Below, in pieces: positions 1-7,945 of a stretch of DNA of 64,000 nucleotides. Under the pieces are notes generated by a model. It was not told where the DNA came from. It did no database searches and saw only the letters and a list, made by a program, of their open reading frames with translations. Each line of letters opens with the position of its first letter. Position 1 is the stretch's first letter. Origin of the DNA: Bradyrhizobium iriomotense. Its GTDB lineage: Bacteria > Pseudomonadota > Alphaproteobacteria > Rhizobiales > Xanthobacteraceae. Both the position numbers and the translations under genes were made by a program. The stretch is taken from contig NZ_JAFCLP010000022.1 of assembly GCF_018129405.1 (NCBI RefSeq), forward strand, positions 62,001-126,000, in the 5' to 3' direction.

Positions 1-366
1 GCGGTCGACATCGGGCACGTACTCGGCGACCTGAGTGCACACGACGGCGTCGAACGATGCATCGGGGTGGCCCAATTCCGTCGCGTTGCCGATGGCATAT
101 GAAATCCACTCCGACGCCTTCTGCCGGTTGCAGACCGCGATCATGTCGGTCGACACGTCAATACCAACGACAGCTCCATGAGGCCCGACGAGTTCAGCCA
201 TGCTTTCGCAGAGATAGCCCGGACCGCATCCGATATCGAGAACACGCTCGCCGGCAGACAGATCGAGCTGCCGGATTGTCTCCGCGCGCTGGGCCTTCAC
301 ATCGCCCGTGAGATAGAGTCTCTGGAGCCGTTTCGCGTTCTCTTTGCTGTACTCCATTCCGCTCAT
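1..366 (-). CDS. Class I SAM-dependent methyltransferase, N-terminal part (runs off the window)
   Basis: The visible 122 residues start MSGMEYSKENAKRLQRLY and carry the SAM-binding motif I VLDIGCGPGYLCESMAELV, then an acidic motif II end (VVGIDVSTDMI) and a motif near DASFDAVVCTQVAEYV, the usual order of a UbiE/arsenite-methyltransferase-like Methyltransf_11 domain. The substrate cannot be told from this part. The start is chosen because GGAGG lies five bases upstream of this ATG; an in-frame ATG 12 bases earlier has no ribosome site. The C-terminal part is cut off by the window edge. It is followed upstream by the GlxA-type regulator on the same strand. Confidence 0.85.
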   Translation of the reverse strand, partial: MSGMEYSKENAKRLQRLYLTGDVKAQRAETIRQLDLSAGERVLDIGCGPGYLCESMAELVGPHGAVVGIDVSTDMIAVCNRQKASEWISYAIGNATELGHPDASFDAVVCTQVAEYVPDVDR

Positions 367-401
367 CGTCGCCTCCATGGTCGCACGGCAAGTGAGATTT
401 C

Positions 402-1340
402 CTACCCCGCCCGCGCCGCACGGCGCAGGGCCTGCGGCGGCTGGCCGAAGGCGCGGATGAAGGCGCGGCGCATCCGCTCGGGGTCGCGGAAGCCGGTCGT
501 CTCCGCAACGAGCTCGATCGCCTCGCGCGAGGACTGCACGCGCTCGCGGGCGACCTCGAGCCGCAAGCGCTCGACTGCCTTGGACGGCGTCGTGCCGGTC
601 TCGGCGGCAAAGGCGCGGGCAAAATGCCGCGCGCTCATCCCGGCGCGATCGGCAAGCTCCTCCACCGTCAGCGGCGCGTCGAGATTTTCGCGCGCCCAGG
701 ACAATAGCCCGCCGAAGCGGCCGTTCGGCGCCTTCAGCTCCAGCAATGAGGAGAACTGTGACTGGCCGCCGCTGCGGCGATGATAGAGCACGAGCTGCCG
801 CGCCGTCGCCTGCGCGATCTCCTCGCCCTGGTCCTCGGTGACCATCGCCAGCGCGAGGTCGATGCCCGCGGTGATGCCCGCGGACGTCCACACGTTGCCG
901 TCGCGAGTAAAAATCTGGTCCGGCTCGAACTTCACCCTGGGATAGCGCGCGACGAAATCGCGCGTCCGCCCCCAATGCGTCGTGGCACGGCGACCGTCTA
1001 GCAGGCCCGCTTCGGCGAGCACGTAGGCGCCCGAGCAGACGCTCGCGACCCGCGCGCCGCGCTTCGCCAGCCGTTGCACGAAGGCGCGCGTGACCTCGCA
1101 GCGCGCGGCCTCCGCAACACCGGCACCGCCCGCGATGACGAGCGTCGTGATCGCATTCGCCGATTTGAAATCACGCGCCATCATCTCGACGCCCGACGAG
1201 CTGCGCACGGGCCCTGCGTTCAGCGCCAGCACCCGCAGCGCAAGCGGCTTGCCGGACGCACGCGCCGCGATCTCGAACACCGAGATCGGACCGGCCGCGT
1301 CGAGCAGCTGGAAGTCGGGGAAGATCAGGATGCCGATCAT
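402..1340 (-). CDS. GlxA-family transcriptional regulator (DJ-1/PfpI domain + AraC HTH)
   Basis: The protein has 312 residues. It opens with a DJ-1/PfpI (GATase1-like) domain (MIGILIFPDFQLLDAAGPISVFE; nucleophile-elbow region VCSGAYVLAEAGLL near residue 110). It ends with an AraC-type double helix-turn-helix (LTVEELADRAGMSARHFARAF, then FRDPERMRRAFIRAFG). GlxA-type proteins are usually activators of small catabolic operons; the PfpI domain senses a ligand and is not thought to be catalytic. The start used has GGAG at good spacing; a longer frame exists but begins with an atypical, basic leader. It is divergent from a DJ-1/PfpI enzyme gene, which is its likely target. Confidence 0.9.
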   Translation of the reverse strand: MIGILIFPDFQLLDAAGPISVFEIAARASGKPLALRVLALNAGPVRSSSGVEMMARDFKSANAITTLVIAGGAGVAEAARCEVTRAFVQRLAKRGARVASVCSGAYVLAEAGLLDGRRATTHWGRTRDFVARYPRVKFEPDQIFTRDGNVWTSAGITAGIDLALAMVTEDQGEEIAQATARQLVLYHRRSGGQSQFSSLLELKAPNGRFGGLLSWARENLDAPLTVEELADRAGMSARHFARAFAAETGTTPSKAVERLRLEVARERVQSSREAIELVAETTGFRDPERMRRAFIRAFGQPPQALRRAARAG

Positions 1341-1359
1341 GGGCCAGCTCCGAATGCGA

Positions 1360-1394
1360 TGTCCGGAATAGAGGGAATTACGCCATTTCGGACA
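1360..1394. promoter_or_regulatory. Inverted repeat, candidate GlxA-type operator
   Basis: Arms TGTCCGGAAT and ATTTCGGACA (one mismatch) lie 15 bases apart in the 105-base gap between the two divergent genes. Related GATase1-like AraC regulators bind TGTC/GACA-type elements, so this is a reasonable operator; that assignment is inference. Confidence 0.4.
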
Positions 1395-1445
1395 GGAGGG
1401 CATCATGCCAGTTTGCGCCCGTCAAGCACTTCATTGGAGGTTCTC

Positions 1446-2132
1446 ATGTCGGCACCGCTCCAGATCGGACTTTTGGTGTTCCCGCGCGTCACCCAGCTCG
1501 ACTTCACCGGCCCGTTGCAGGTGTTTTCCGCCGTTCCCGGCGCCAAGCTGCACCTGATCTGGAAACGCATCGAGCCGGTGCCGAGCGATTCCGCGCTCAT
1601 CGTGACGCCGACCACGACATTCGCCGACTGCCCGCAACTCGACGTGATCTGCGTGCCCGGCGGCCGCGGCACCGACGATCTGCTCAATGACGAGGAGGTG
1701 CTCGAATTCCTGCGCCGGCAGGCGGAGGGCGCCAAATACGTCACCTCGGTCTGCACGGGCTCGCTGGCGCTCGGCGCCGCCGGCCTGTTGAAGGGCTACC
1801 GCGCCGCCACCCATTGGAGCGCGATGGAGATGCTCAGCCAGTTCGGCGCGACGCCGACCAAGACGCGCGTCTGCGTCGATCGCAATCGCGTCACGGGCGG
1901 CGGCGTCACCGCAGGCATCGATTTCGCGCTGACGCTGGTGTCGATCCTGGTCAACCGCACCGCGGCGGAGGCGATCCAGCTCGGGATCGAATACAATCCG
2001 GCGCCGCCGTTCAATTCCGGCTCGCCCGACACCGCGCCCGCCGAAGTGCTCGCTGTCGTCAAGCAGCGCATTGAGCCTTTGCAGGCCTACCGCCTCGATG
2101 CGGTCAGGCGTGCGTCTGAGCGGGTGAACTAG
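1446..2132 (+). CDS. DJ-1/PfpI family protein (isonitrile hydratase-like)
   Basis: The protein has 228 residues and is a single DJ-1/PfpI domain: LLVFPRVTQLDFTGPLQVF at the N terminus, CVPGGRGTDDLL, and the nucleophile elbow VTSVCTGSLALGAAGLL with Cys103, followed by RAATHW. This pattern resembles isonitrile hydratase (InhA) more than the glyoxalase or protease branches, but the substrate is not proven. GGAGG ends five bases before the ATG. It has no AraC domain, unlike its divergent neighbour, so the pair looks like an enzyme and its ligand-sensing regulator that share the same fold. Confidence 0.88.
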   Translation: MSAPLQIGLLVFPRVTQLDFTGPLQVFSAVPGAKLHLIWKRIEPVPSDSALIVTPTTTFADCPQLDVICVPGGRGTDDLLNDEEVLEFLRRQAEGAKYVTSVCTGSLALGAAGLLKGYRAATHWSAMEMLSQFGATPTKTRVCVDRNRVTGGGVTAGIDFALTLVSILVNRTAAEAIQLGIEYNPAPPFNSGSPDTAPAEVLAVVKQRIEPLQAYRLDAVRRASERVN

Positions 2133-2169
2133 GCTCCGCACCCGTGTCCCGGACGCGCTGCAGCGTGCA

Positions 2170-2236
2170 ACGCTGCTGCGCAGAGCCGGGACCCCACACA
2201 ATTGCCGCAGCATGGGCCCCGGCTCTGCAGCGCACC
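2170..2236. repeat. Palindromic intergenic repeat (CGCAGAGCCGGGACCCC type)
   Basis: An arm around GCGCAGAGCCGGGACCCC is followed by GGGCCCCGGCTCTGCAGCGC, its near reverse complement. It sits with a second palindrome in the 405-base gap before the glutathione transferase gene. Outside the two repeats the gap shows no gene. Confidence 0.6.
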
Positions 2237-2288
2237 ACTTCGTGCTGCGCCGCGTCCGACCGGAGTTTGGCGCAAACTGCATCCGCGT

Positions 2289-2368
2289 CGTCATTGCGAG
2301 CGCAGCGAAACAATCCAGAGTCTTTCCACGGAGGGCTTCTGGATTGCTTCGCTGCGCTCGCAATGACG
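2289..2368. repeat. Palindromic repeat CGTCATTGCGAGCGCAGCGA type
   Basis: The left arm CGTCATTGCGAGCGCAGCGA plus AACAATCCAGAG pairs with the right arm CTGGATTGCTTCGCTGCGCTCGCAATGACG in reverse complement, over about 30 bases with an 18-base loop. This is a widespread short palindrome of Bradyrhizobium-like genomes, probably a REP/MITE-like element. Confidence 0.8.
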
Positions 2369-2537
2369 GAGTGTGGAGTGGCGGCATTCGCTCCCCTCCT
2401 GCCTCTGACACGGTGCGGCAAAGCGTCGTCCGGAGTGACGCTGCTGACACGACGCTGTCAGGAGCCTGTCGCGACAATCCGACTGCGGCCGGCTCCATTG
2501 GCACTTCCCGGTCGCGTGCGCACAGGAGGACCTGACT

Positions 2538-3185
2538 ATGGCGCGATACCGGCTGCACTGCGTCGGGGCTTCGGGCAATTCGTTCAAGGTCGCGCTCTTC
2601 CTCAACTGCGCCGGGCTAGACTGGGAGCCGGTCGGCGTCGACTTCGCCGGCGGCGAAGTCCGTACGCCTGACTGGCGGGCCGCAACCAACGTCATGGGCG
2701 AAGTCCCCGTCCTCGAGGCAGATGGCCGGTATATGAGCCAGTCGGGTGCGATCCTGCTGTGGCTCGCCGAGACTCATGGCGTGTTCGGTCCGACCCGCGA
2801 AGAGGCATTCGAGGCGACGCGCTGGCTGCTGTTTGACAATCACAAATTCACGTCGAGCTTTGCGCAGCACCGGTTTCAGCGCTGCTTCATGCCGGAGCCC
2901 GCTCATCCGGCCGTGCTCGCCTACTTGCGAGCCCGGACCGAAAGCGCCTTCTCGATCGTTGACAGCCACCTCGCCGAACGACGCTTCATGCTGGGGGACC
3001 GGCCGACGATCGTCGACTTCTCTCTGCTGGGCTACCTCTACTATCCGCCCGAGGAGACGGGTTTCGATCTTGCCACCGCGTTCCCGGCCGTTGACGGCTG
3101 GCGCCGGCGTGTCGCCGAGCTGCCAGGCTGGAAGCCGCCGTACGAGATGATGCCGGTTGGCAACTCTCCGCCGCTCCATCTCTGA
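2538..3185 (+). CDS. Glutathione S-transferase family protein
   Basis: The protein has 215 residues. Residues 1-80 form the thioredoxin-like GST N-terminal domain (RYRLHCVGASGNSFKVALFL; cis-Pro region MGEVPVLEADGRYMSQSGAI with the glutathione-contacting Ser). The rest is the all-helical C-terminal domain, with the N-capping/hydrophobic-staple region LGDRPTIVDFSLLGYLY. It likely conjugates or reduces an electrophilic small molecule with glutathione in the cytoplasm; the class is unclear. AGGAGG is nine bases before the ATG. It stands alone and is followed by a terminator. Confidence 0.9.
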   Translation: MARYRLHCVGASGNSFKVALFLNCAGLDWEPVGVDFAGGEVRTPDWRAATNVMGEVPVLEADGRYMSQSGAILLWLAETHGVFGPTREEAFEATRWLLFDNHKFTSSFAQHRFQRCFMPEPAHPAVLAYLRARTESAFSIVDSHLAERRFMLGDRPTIVDFSLLGYLYYPPEETGFDLATAFPAVDGWRRRVAELPGWKPPYEMMPVGNSPPLHL

Positions 3186-3227
3186 GAAACGTTGCGCGAG
3201 GAAAGTGCAGATGACCACGTCAAAGAA

Positions 3228-3257
3228 AAAGGCCGCTCGGTTTCCCAAGCGGCCTTT
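3228..3257 (+). terminator. Rho-independent terminator after the GST gene
   Basis: AAAGGCCGCT and AGCGGCCTTT pair around a ten-base loop, followed by a weak T-rich stretch, 43 bases after the GST stop codon. The rest of the gap up to the NDUFA12 gene holds only one possible short gene. Confidence 0.7.
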
Positions 3258-3317
3258 CCTGTCTTACGACGGCTGCACATTCACATCGGGCGATTTCGGA
3301 CCTTTTAGACCGGGGGC

Positions 3318-3434
3318 CTATCTCCCGATCGAGTCCTGGTCGGCGGCCGCTGCATTTCGGGACAGTCGCGAACTGTTGCCCGAACCGAACGCGATGGTTT
3401 CCCATCTCCGTAAGATGGGATCATTGAGCCGCAT
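3318..3434 (-). CDS. Possible 38-residue small protein
   Basis: A short frame begins MRLNDPILRRWETIAFGSGN and ends ADQDSIGR. It is preceded by GGAGG with six bases to the ATG, a better ribosome site than many accepted genes here. No known domain, signal peptide or membrane segment is seen. It lies downstream of NDUFA12 on the same strand. Without comparison across species it remains a candidate. Confidence 0.4.
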   Translation of the reverse strand: MRLNDPILRRWETIAFGSGNSSRLSRNAAAADQDSIGR

Positions 3435-3548
3435 TGCCCGCCTCCGCGCAACGACTGCGCAAGCGGCATCCCCGCTGTTCCCGTTGTCCACAGCGGCGTG
3501 GCGCGGATGCATGTGCATCCAGTCGGACGATGGAAGATCGCGGTCCGG

Positions 3549-3956
3549 TTAGCCGGGCGTCCAGGGCTGGTAGTCGCCGGTCGCCTTGGGACGCTTGCCG
3601 CTGGCGAGCGTCGAGCCGGAGGGCCGGTAAGCCTTGGCCGTACCGGTGAGATTCGGCTGGTGCGGCTTTTCCCACTCACGAGGCTGGTAGTTGATCTCCG
3701 TCGGCGGGGTGTCGACGACGTGATGGATCCAGCCATGCCAGGCCGGCGGAATGCGGCTCGCCTCGGCATAGCCATTATAGATCACCCAGCGCCGCTCGAA
3801 GCCGAGGGTCGGATCGATCGCCCCGCCGCGGGTGCGATAATAGAGGTTGCCCTGCTCGTCCTGGCCGACCAGTTCCCCGTACCGCTTGGTCCAGAGCTGG
3901 GTGCCAAACGTCTGGCCACTCCACCAGGTGAAGAACTTGAGGAAGAATTGTTTCAT
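3549..3956 (-). CDS. NADH:ubiquinone oxidoreductase subunit NDUFA12 (complex I accessory)
   Basis: The protein has 135 residues and matches the B17.2/NDUFA12 family along its length: FFTWWSGQTFGTQLWTKRYG, GNLYYRTR, RRWVIYNGYAEASRIPPAWH and the C-terminal HHVVDTPPTEINY, then a PHQPNLTGTAKAYRP tail. In alphaproteobacteria and mitochondria it is a peripheral-arm accessory subunit of respiratory complex I on the inner face of the membrane. As is common in this class, it lies outside any nuo operon. The start at MKQFFLKFF is the family start; the frame stays open upstream through low-complexity proline-rich sequence opposite the BA14K-like gene, which is a shadow. Confidence 0.93.
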   Translation of the reverse strand: MKQFFLKFFTWWSGQTFGTQLWTKRYGELVGQDEQGNLYYRTRGGAIDPTLGFERRWVIYNGYAEASRIPPAWHGWIHHVVDTPPTEINYQPREWEKPHQPNLTGTAKAYRPSGSTLASGKRPKATGDYQPWTPG

Positions 3957-4149
3957 GCGGCAAGGGCCCTGCTTCGTCGGGTCCTGATGCCATCCGGACG
4001 GCGAAATGTCCAGTTCGCCGGGTGCGGCGGTCCCCGCCACAAATGCGTGCCTCGGACGACCGCTTCCGCCGCAAATCGGACGCGATCCGTTCATGCCGGG
4101 TACAGCGGTCCGGTGAGACGCTCCCTCACGCGCAAACCGGCGTGATCCT

Positions 4150-4174
4150 GGAACCACCGCCCCGTCGTTGGGTT
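4150..4174 (+). promoter_or_regulatory. EcfG-type promoter (GGAAC-N16-GGTT) for the BA14K-like gene
   Basis: GGAAC at 4150-4154 and GGTT at 4171-4174 are 16 bases apart, matching the general stress sigma factor consensus GGAAC-N16/17-(C/G)GTT of alphaproteobacteria. The start codon is 24 bases beyond the -10 element. Confidence 0.5.
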
Positions 4175-4197
4175 TGCTTCCGGGAAAGGAGTTAATC

Positions 4198-4905
4198 ATG
4201 AAAAGTCTGAAAGTCTTGAGCGCCGCGGCGGCAGTGGCGCTGGCTCTTCCGTTGGCGAGCCCGGGCTTCGCCCAGAATCGTCCTGCAGCGGGCGGCGGCG
4301 CCCATATCGGCGGCGGTGGCGGCGGCGCGCACTTCGGCGGAGGCGGCGCACGCATGGGCGGCGGCGGCGCGGCCTTCCACGGCGGCGGCGGCAATTTCGC
4401 GGCCGGCGGGGCCATGCGTCCGAGCGCCGGCAGTTTCGCGGCCGGCGCGGCGGCACGTCCGAGCGGCGGCAGTTTCGCGGCCGGCACGGCGGTACGTCCG
4501 AGCGGCGGCAGTTTCGTAGGTGGCATGGCGAGCCGTCCCACCACCACCGTCTCGCCGTCCTTCAGCGGGACGCGCAGCGTCGCAACCGCTGGCAACTGGC
4601 AAGGCGGGAGCAACTGGAGTGGTCGCCACTGGCACCGTCGTGGCGGTTTCTGGCCCGGCTTCGCGGCAGGTGCCGCGATCGGCGGCCTCGGCTCGTATGC
4701 CTATTACGGCGGCGGGTACTACGATGACCCCTACTACTATGGCGACAGCTACTATGGCGACAGCTACTATGATGAGCCATCAGTGGCGGTGGTGCCCGAC
4801 AGCGGCGGCGACTCCGCAGCGTACTGCGCGCAGCGCTACAGATCGTATGATCCGGCCTCCGGCACGTATCTCGGCTATGACGGTCAGCGCCATCCCTGCC
4901 CGTAA
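4198..4905 (+). CDS. Exported glycine-rich BA14K-like protein
   Basis: The protein has 235 residues. A signal peptide (MKSLKVLSAAAAVALALPLA, cleavage near PGFAQ) leads into a Gly/Ala-rich tract of repeats (GGGGA, then AAxRPSGGSFA several times). A hydrophobic patch with many Tyr-Asp-Asp motifs follows, and then a C-terminal BA14K signature (YCAQRYRSYDPASGTYLGYD, ending RHPCP with paired cysteines). BA14K proteins are cell-envelope immunoreactive/lectin-like proteins of Rhizobiales; the biochemical role is not settled. AAAGGAG precedes the ATG. The EcfG-like promoter suggests stress induction. Confidence 0.88.
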   Translation: MKSLKVLSAAAAVALALPLASPGFAQNRPAAGGGAHIGGGGGGAHFGGGGARMGGGGAAFHGGGGNFAAGGAMRPSAGSFAAGAAARPSGGSFAAGTAVRPSGGSFVGGMASRPTTTVSPSFSGTRSVATAGNWQGGSNWSGRHWHRRGGFWPGFAAGAAIGGLGSYAYYGGGYYDDPYYYGDSYYGDSYYDEPSVAVVPDSGGDSAAYCAQRYRSYDPASGTYLGYDGQRHPCP

Positions 4906-4927
4906 ACTGACCGAACCTTTGTGAAGC

Positions 4928-4961
4928 AAAAGGCGTCGCAGCGATGCGGCGCCTTTTTTCG
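4928..4961 (+). terminator. Rho-independent terminator after the BA14K-like gene
   Basis: AAAAGGCGTCGCA and TGCGGCGCCTTTT pair around GCGA, with a single G-U-type mismatch, followed by TT. It is 22 bases after the stop codon. The next 190 bases show no gene. Confidence 0.85.
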
Positions 4962-5153
4962 CGAGTGTCATACCCGTCACCTGTTCCCGCCTGTATGGGG
5001 GCTTTGGTTTCGGCGTTGCGTACAAGTCGATGCAAACGGACCTCTATTCACCCCGCCGTGCATATCTACCCCGCCCCAATCCAAAATTGACCCGACCCAC
5101 GATTCGCGGATATCACCATTGCCTGTGGGGACTTCGATCTACTGGGAAATGTC

Positions 5154-5567
5154 ATGCCGCGTATCCTCGTGGTAGATGACGATCCGATGGTCGGCGCGAC
5201 CATCGAGGTCCTCCTCCAACGTCAGGGCTTCGACGTCACGCTGGCCGACGGCGGCGAAACAGGTTTGGCTGCGCTGGAAACGCAGGCCTATGACGTGATG
5301 CTGGTCGACATCTTCATGCCGCACATGCGCGGCTTCGAATCCATCCGCATCTTTCACGAGCGCGCGCCGGCGGTCCCGCTGATCGCGATGTCCGGCTATG
5401 CCTTCGCCTCCTCCGCCTCGCCCTCTCCCGATTTCCTGCGCATGGCGCTGGAGCTCGGCGCAAGCCGCTGCCTGCGCAAGCCGTTCACGCCGGAAGCGCT
5501 GCTGACCAGCATCCGGGAATGCCTCGCCGGCGGGAGCGCACCGAAGGACAAGAAAGAAGCCCCTTGA
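5154..5567 (+). CDS. Response regulator, receiver domain only
   Basis: The protein has 137 residues: one CheY-like receiver domain with the acidic pair in ILVVDDDPMVG, phospho-acceptor Asp52 in MLVDIFMP, the Ser/Thr switch in IAMSGYAF and Lys in LRKPFTPEAL. There is no output domain, so it acts by protein contact or phosphotransfer. An odd Ser/Ala/Pro-rich insert (SSASPSPD) follows the switch residue. The stop codon overlaps the TTG start of the hybrid kinase (TTGA), so the two are almost certainly co-translated partners. Confidence 0.9.
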   Translation: MPRILVVDDDPMVGATIEVLLQRQGFDVTLADGGETGLAALETQAYDVMLVDIFMPHMRGFESIRIFHERAPAVPLIAMSGYAFASSASPSPDFLRMALELGASRCLRKPFTPEALLTSIRECLAGGSAPKDKKEAP

Positions 5568-7819
5568 TTCCAACGCAGCGCGTCATTCTCGGTGCTGGAC
5601 TTGCAATCCTCCTGATCATCACCGCAGCCTCGATCGCCCTCGACGTGAAATCGCGGTCCGAGGCCGCGTGGGTCAATCACACGGTCCAGGTGCAGAAGAA
5701 GATCTCCGATTTGCGCGTGCTGCTGCGCCGCGCCGAGAGCGCCGCGCGGGGCTACGAGCTCTATCGCAGCCCGGGTTTCAAGAACGAGTTCGAGGCGGTG
5801 CACGCCCAGATCGCGCCGGCGCTCGCCGATCTCAAGCGCGGCGTGCGCGACAATCCCGATCAGGTCGCGCTGCTGGAGGGCACCGAGCCGCTGGCGTTGC
5901 GCCGGGTCGAGATCGCCGCCGAGGCGATGCGCCTGCGCGCCATGAACGACCAGGCTGGCATTGCCGCGCTCAACAGCAAGGCCGAGGGCCGCGGCCTGAT
6001 GGACACGGTGATGAGCAATCTCGACCATTTGAGCGCAGATGAGGAACGCCTGCTCGCCGCGCGCTCCCAGGATTCGCGCCGCACCGGCATCGTGCTGCTC
6101 GGCATCGACGTCGCCGGCGCGCTGGTAATTCTGATGCTGGTCGTGATGGTGATGCGCGAGAGCCAGCGCACCCAGTTCGCGCTCAAGAGCACGCTGCTGG
6201 AGACCACGGCTGCCAAGGAGCAGCTCGAGGCTGCGGTCGCCGAGCGCACCGAGCATCTGGTCACCGCGCATGACGAGCTGCGGCTGTCGGTCAACGTGCT
6301 CCAGAGCACCTTTCGCAGCATGGCGGAGGCGGTGCTGGTCATCGACGCCGAAGGCACCGTCCTTCTGTCCAATCCGGCCGCCGAGCGCATGCTGCTGCAT
6401 CGCGCCGGCATGAATCTCGGCAATCTGCGGGCGCTGTCGGACGTCTTTCACGGCGACGGCGTCACGCCGATGAAGGCCGAGGAGCTGCCCTCGGCGCGCG
6501 TGCTGCGCGGCGAGGAATTCGAAGATCTGGAGATGATCGTCCGCCCGCACAGCGGCAATCAGGTGCGCCATCTCATGATCAGCGGCCGTCCGATGCTGGA
6601 CGGGCAAGGCGAGGTCTCGGGCGCGGTGCTGGTCTATCACGACGCGACCACCTCGCGCGAGACCGAGCGGCAACTGCACCAGTCCCAGAAGCTGGATGCC
6701 ATAGGCAAGCTGACTGGCGGCGTCGCGCACGACTTCAACAACATGCTGACCGTCATCTCCGGCAACACCGAGACGCTGGTCGCGAGCCTGAAGCAGCAGC
6801 CGGAGCTGCAGCGCGTGGCGCGCCTGATCGACGATGCCGCCGAGCGCTGCGCCGAGCTGATCCAGCATTTGCTCGCATTCGCGCGCAGGCAGCCGCTGCA
6901 GCCGCGCAACGTCGAGATCAACGCCGCGATTGCGGACATCGCCAAATTGCTGCGCCCGACGCTCGGCGAGCAGATCCAGATCGAGACCGTGCTGGAACAG
7001 GGGCCGATGACGGCCCATATCGATCCGTCCCGGCTCACCAATGCCGTGCTCAACATGGCGATCAACGCCCGCGACGCCATGCCGAACGGCGGCAAGCTGC
7101 TGCTGGAGACCCACCGCGTCGTGCTCGATGAAGCCTATGCGCAGGCCAATGCGGAGGTTCGGCCCGGCCCCTACGTGATGCTCGCGGTCAGCGACACCGG
7201 CACCGGCATGTCGACCGATACCCAGCAGATGGCATTCGAGCCGTTCTTCACCACCAAGGAAGTCGGCAAGGGATCGGGCCTCGGCCTCTCCATGGTCTAT
7301 GGCTTCGTCAAGCAGTCCGGCGGCCACATCAAGATCTACAGCGAGGAAGGCCACGGCACCACGATCAAGCTCTATCTGCCGCCGGGCGAAGGCGCGCCGG
7401 AGGTCGCCGCGAACGTGGCGCCGCAGGCCGAAGGCGGCGCCGAGACCATTTTCGTGGTCGAGGACGATCCACTGGTGCGCAACTTCGTCACCGCGCAATT
7501 GCAGGGCCTCGGCTACAGGACGGTCGCCGCACCCGACAGCCGGGCGGCGCTGGAAATGATCGAGGCCGGCCAGGCCTTCGACCTCCTGTTCACCGACGTC
7601 GTCATCCCCGGCGGCATGAGCGGGCGCGAGCTCGCCGAGAAGGTGGCGGCGCTCCGCCCCGGGCTGAAGGTGCTCTACACCTCCGGCTACACCGACAACG
7701 CCATCGTCCACCACGGCAAGTTAGATGACGGCGTGCTGCTGCTGACCAAACCCTATCGCCGCAACCAGCTCGCCGAGATGATCCGTAAGGCGCTGGGCGG
7801 CGGCGGGATGGCGGGCTAG
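5564..7819 (+). CDS. Hybrid sensor histidine kinase (CHASE3-like, PAS, HisKA, HATPase, receiver)
   Basis: The protein has 751 residues. Order: membrane segment near 5-25; periplasmic helical CHASE3-like region about 30-170 (contains ESAARGYELYRSPGFKNEF); second membrane segment about 174-197; a coiled coil; PAS about 245-350 (MAEAVLVIDAEGTVLLSNPA); HisKA with His389 in GVAHDFNNMLTVISG; HATPase with NMAINARDAMPNGG and GKGSGLGLSMVYGF; and a C-terminal receiver with Asp678 in LLFTDVVIPGG. The start is taken as the TTG that overlaps the upstream stop; an in-frame ATG 45 bases earlier lies inside the response regulator. The signal is unknown. The pair suggests a phosphorelay ending on the stand-alone receiver. 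Confidence 0.92.
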   Translation: MIPTQRVILGAGLAILLIITAASIALDVKSRSEAAWVNHTVQVQKKISDLRVLLRRAESAARGYELYRSPGFKNEFEAVHAQIAPALADLKRGVRDNPDQVALLEGTEPLALRRVEIAAEAMRLRAMNDQAGIAALNSKAEGRGLMDTVMSNLDHLSADEERLLAARSQDSRRTGIVLLGIDVAGALVILMLVVMVMRESQRTQFALKSTLLETTAAKEQLEAAVAERTEHLVTAHDELRLSVNVLQSTFRSMAEAVLVIDAEGTVLLSNPAAERMLLHRAGMNLGNLRALSDVFHGDGVTPMKAEELPSARVLRGEEFEDLEMIVRPHSGNQVRHLMISGRPMLDGQGEVSGAVLVYHDATTSRETERQLHQSQKLDAIGKLTGGVAHDFNNMLTVISGNTETLVASLKQQPELQRVARLIDDAAERCAELIQHLLAFARRQPLQPRNVEINAAIADIAKLLRPTLGEQIQIETVLEQGPMTAHIDPSRLTNAVLNMAINARDAMPNGGKLLLETHRVVLDEAYAQANAEVRPGPYVMLAVSDTGTGMSTDTQQMAFEPFFTTKEVGKGSGLGLSMVYGFVKQSGGHIKIYSEEGHGTTIKLYLPPGEGAPEVAANVAPQAEGGAETIFVVEDDPLVRNFVTAQLQGLGYRTVAAPDSRAALEMIEAGQAFDLLFTDVVIPGGMSGRELAEKVAALRPGLKVLYTSGYTDNAIVHHGKLDDGVLLLTKPYRRNQLAEMIRKALGGGGMAG

Positions 7820-7945
7820 AGGATCAACAAGATCTAGGTTGAAACGGCCCAACAAGCTTTCACTATATATCCCACGCTATCGCTCCTTGAGGATGCCAAC
7901 AGGCTTCCGAGGCGCCACTTGCTTTCTACGAGTTGGAGGGGACCC

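Noticed and set aside
5396-7714. A 772-residue open frame on the minus strand opposite the hybrid kinase
   Set aside because: Composition is the usual shadow type and it spans two real plus-strand genes whose domains are all intact.
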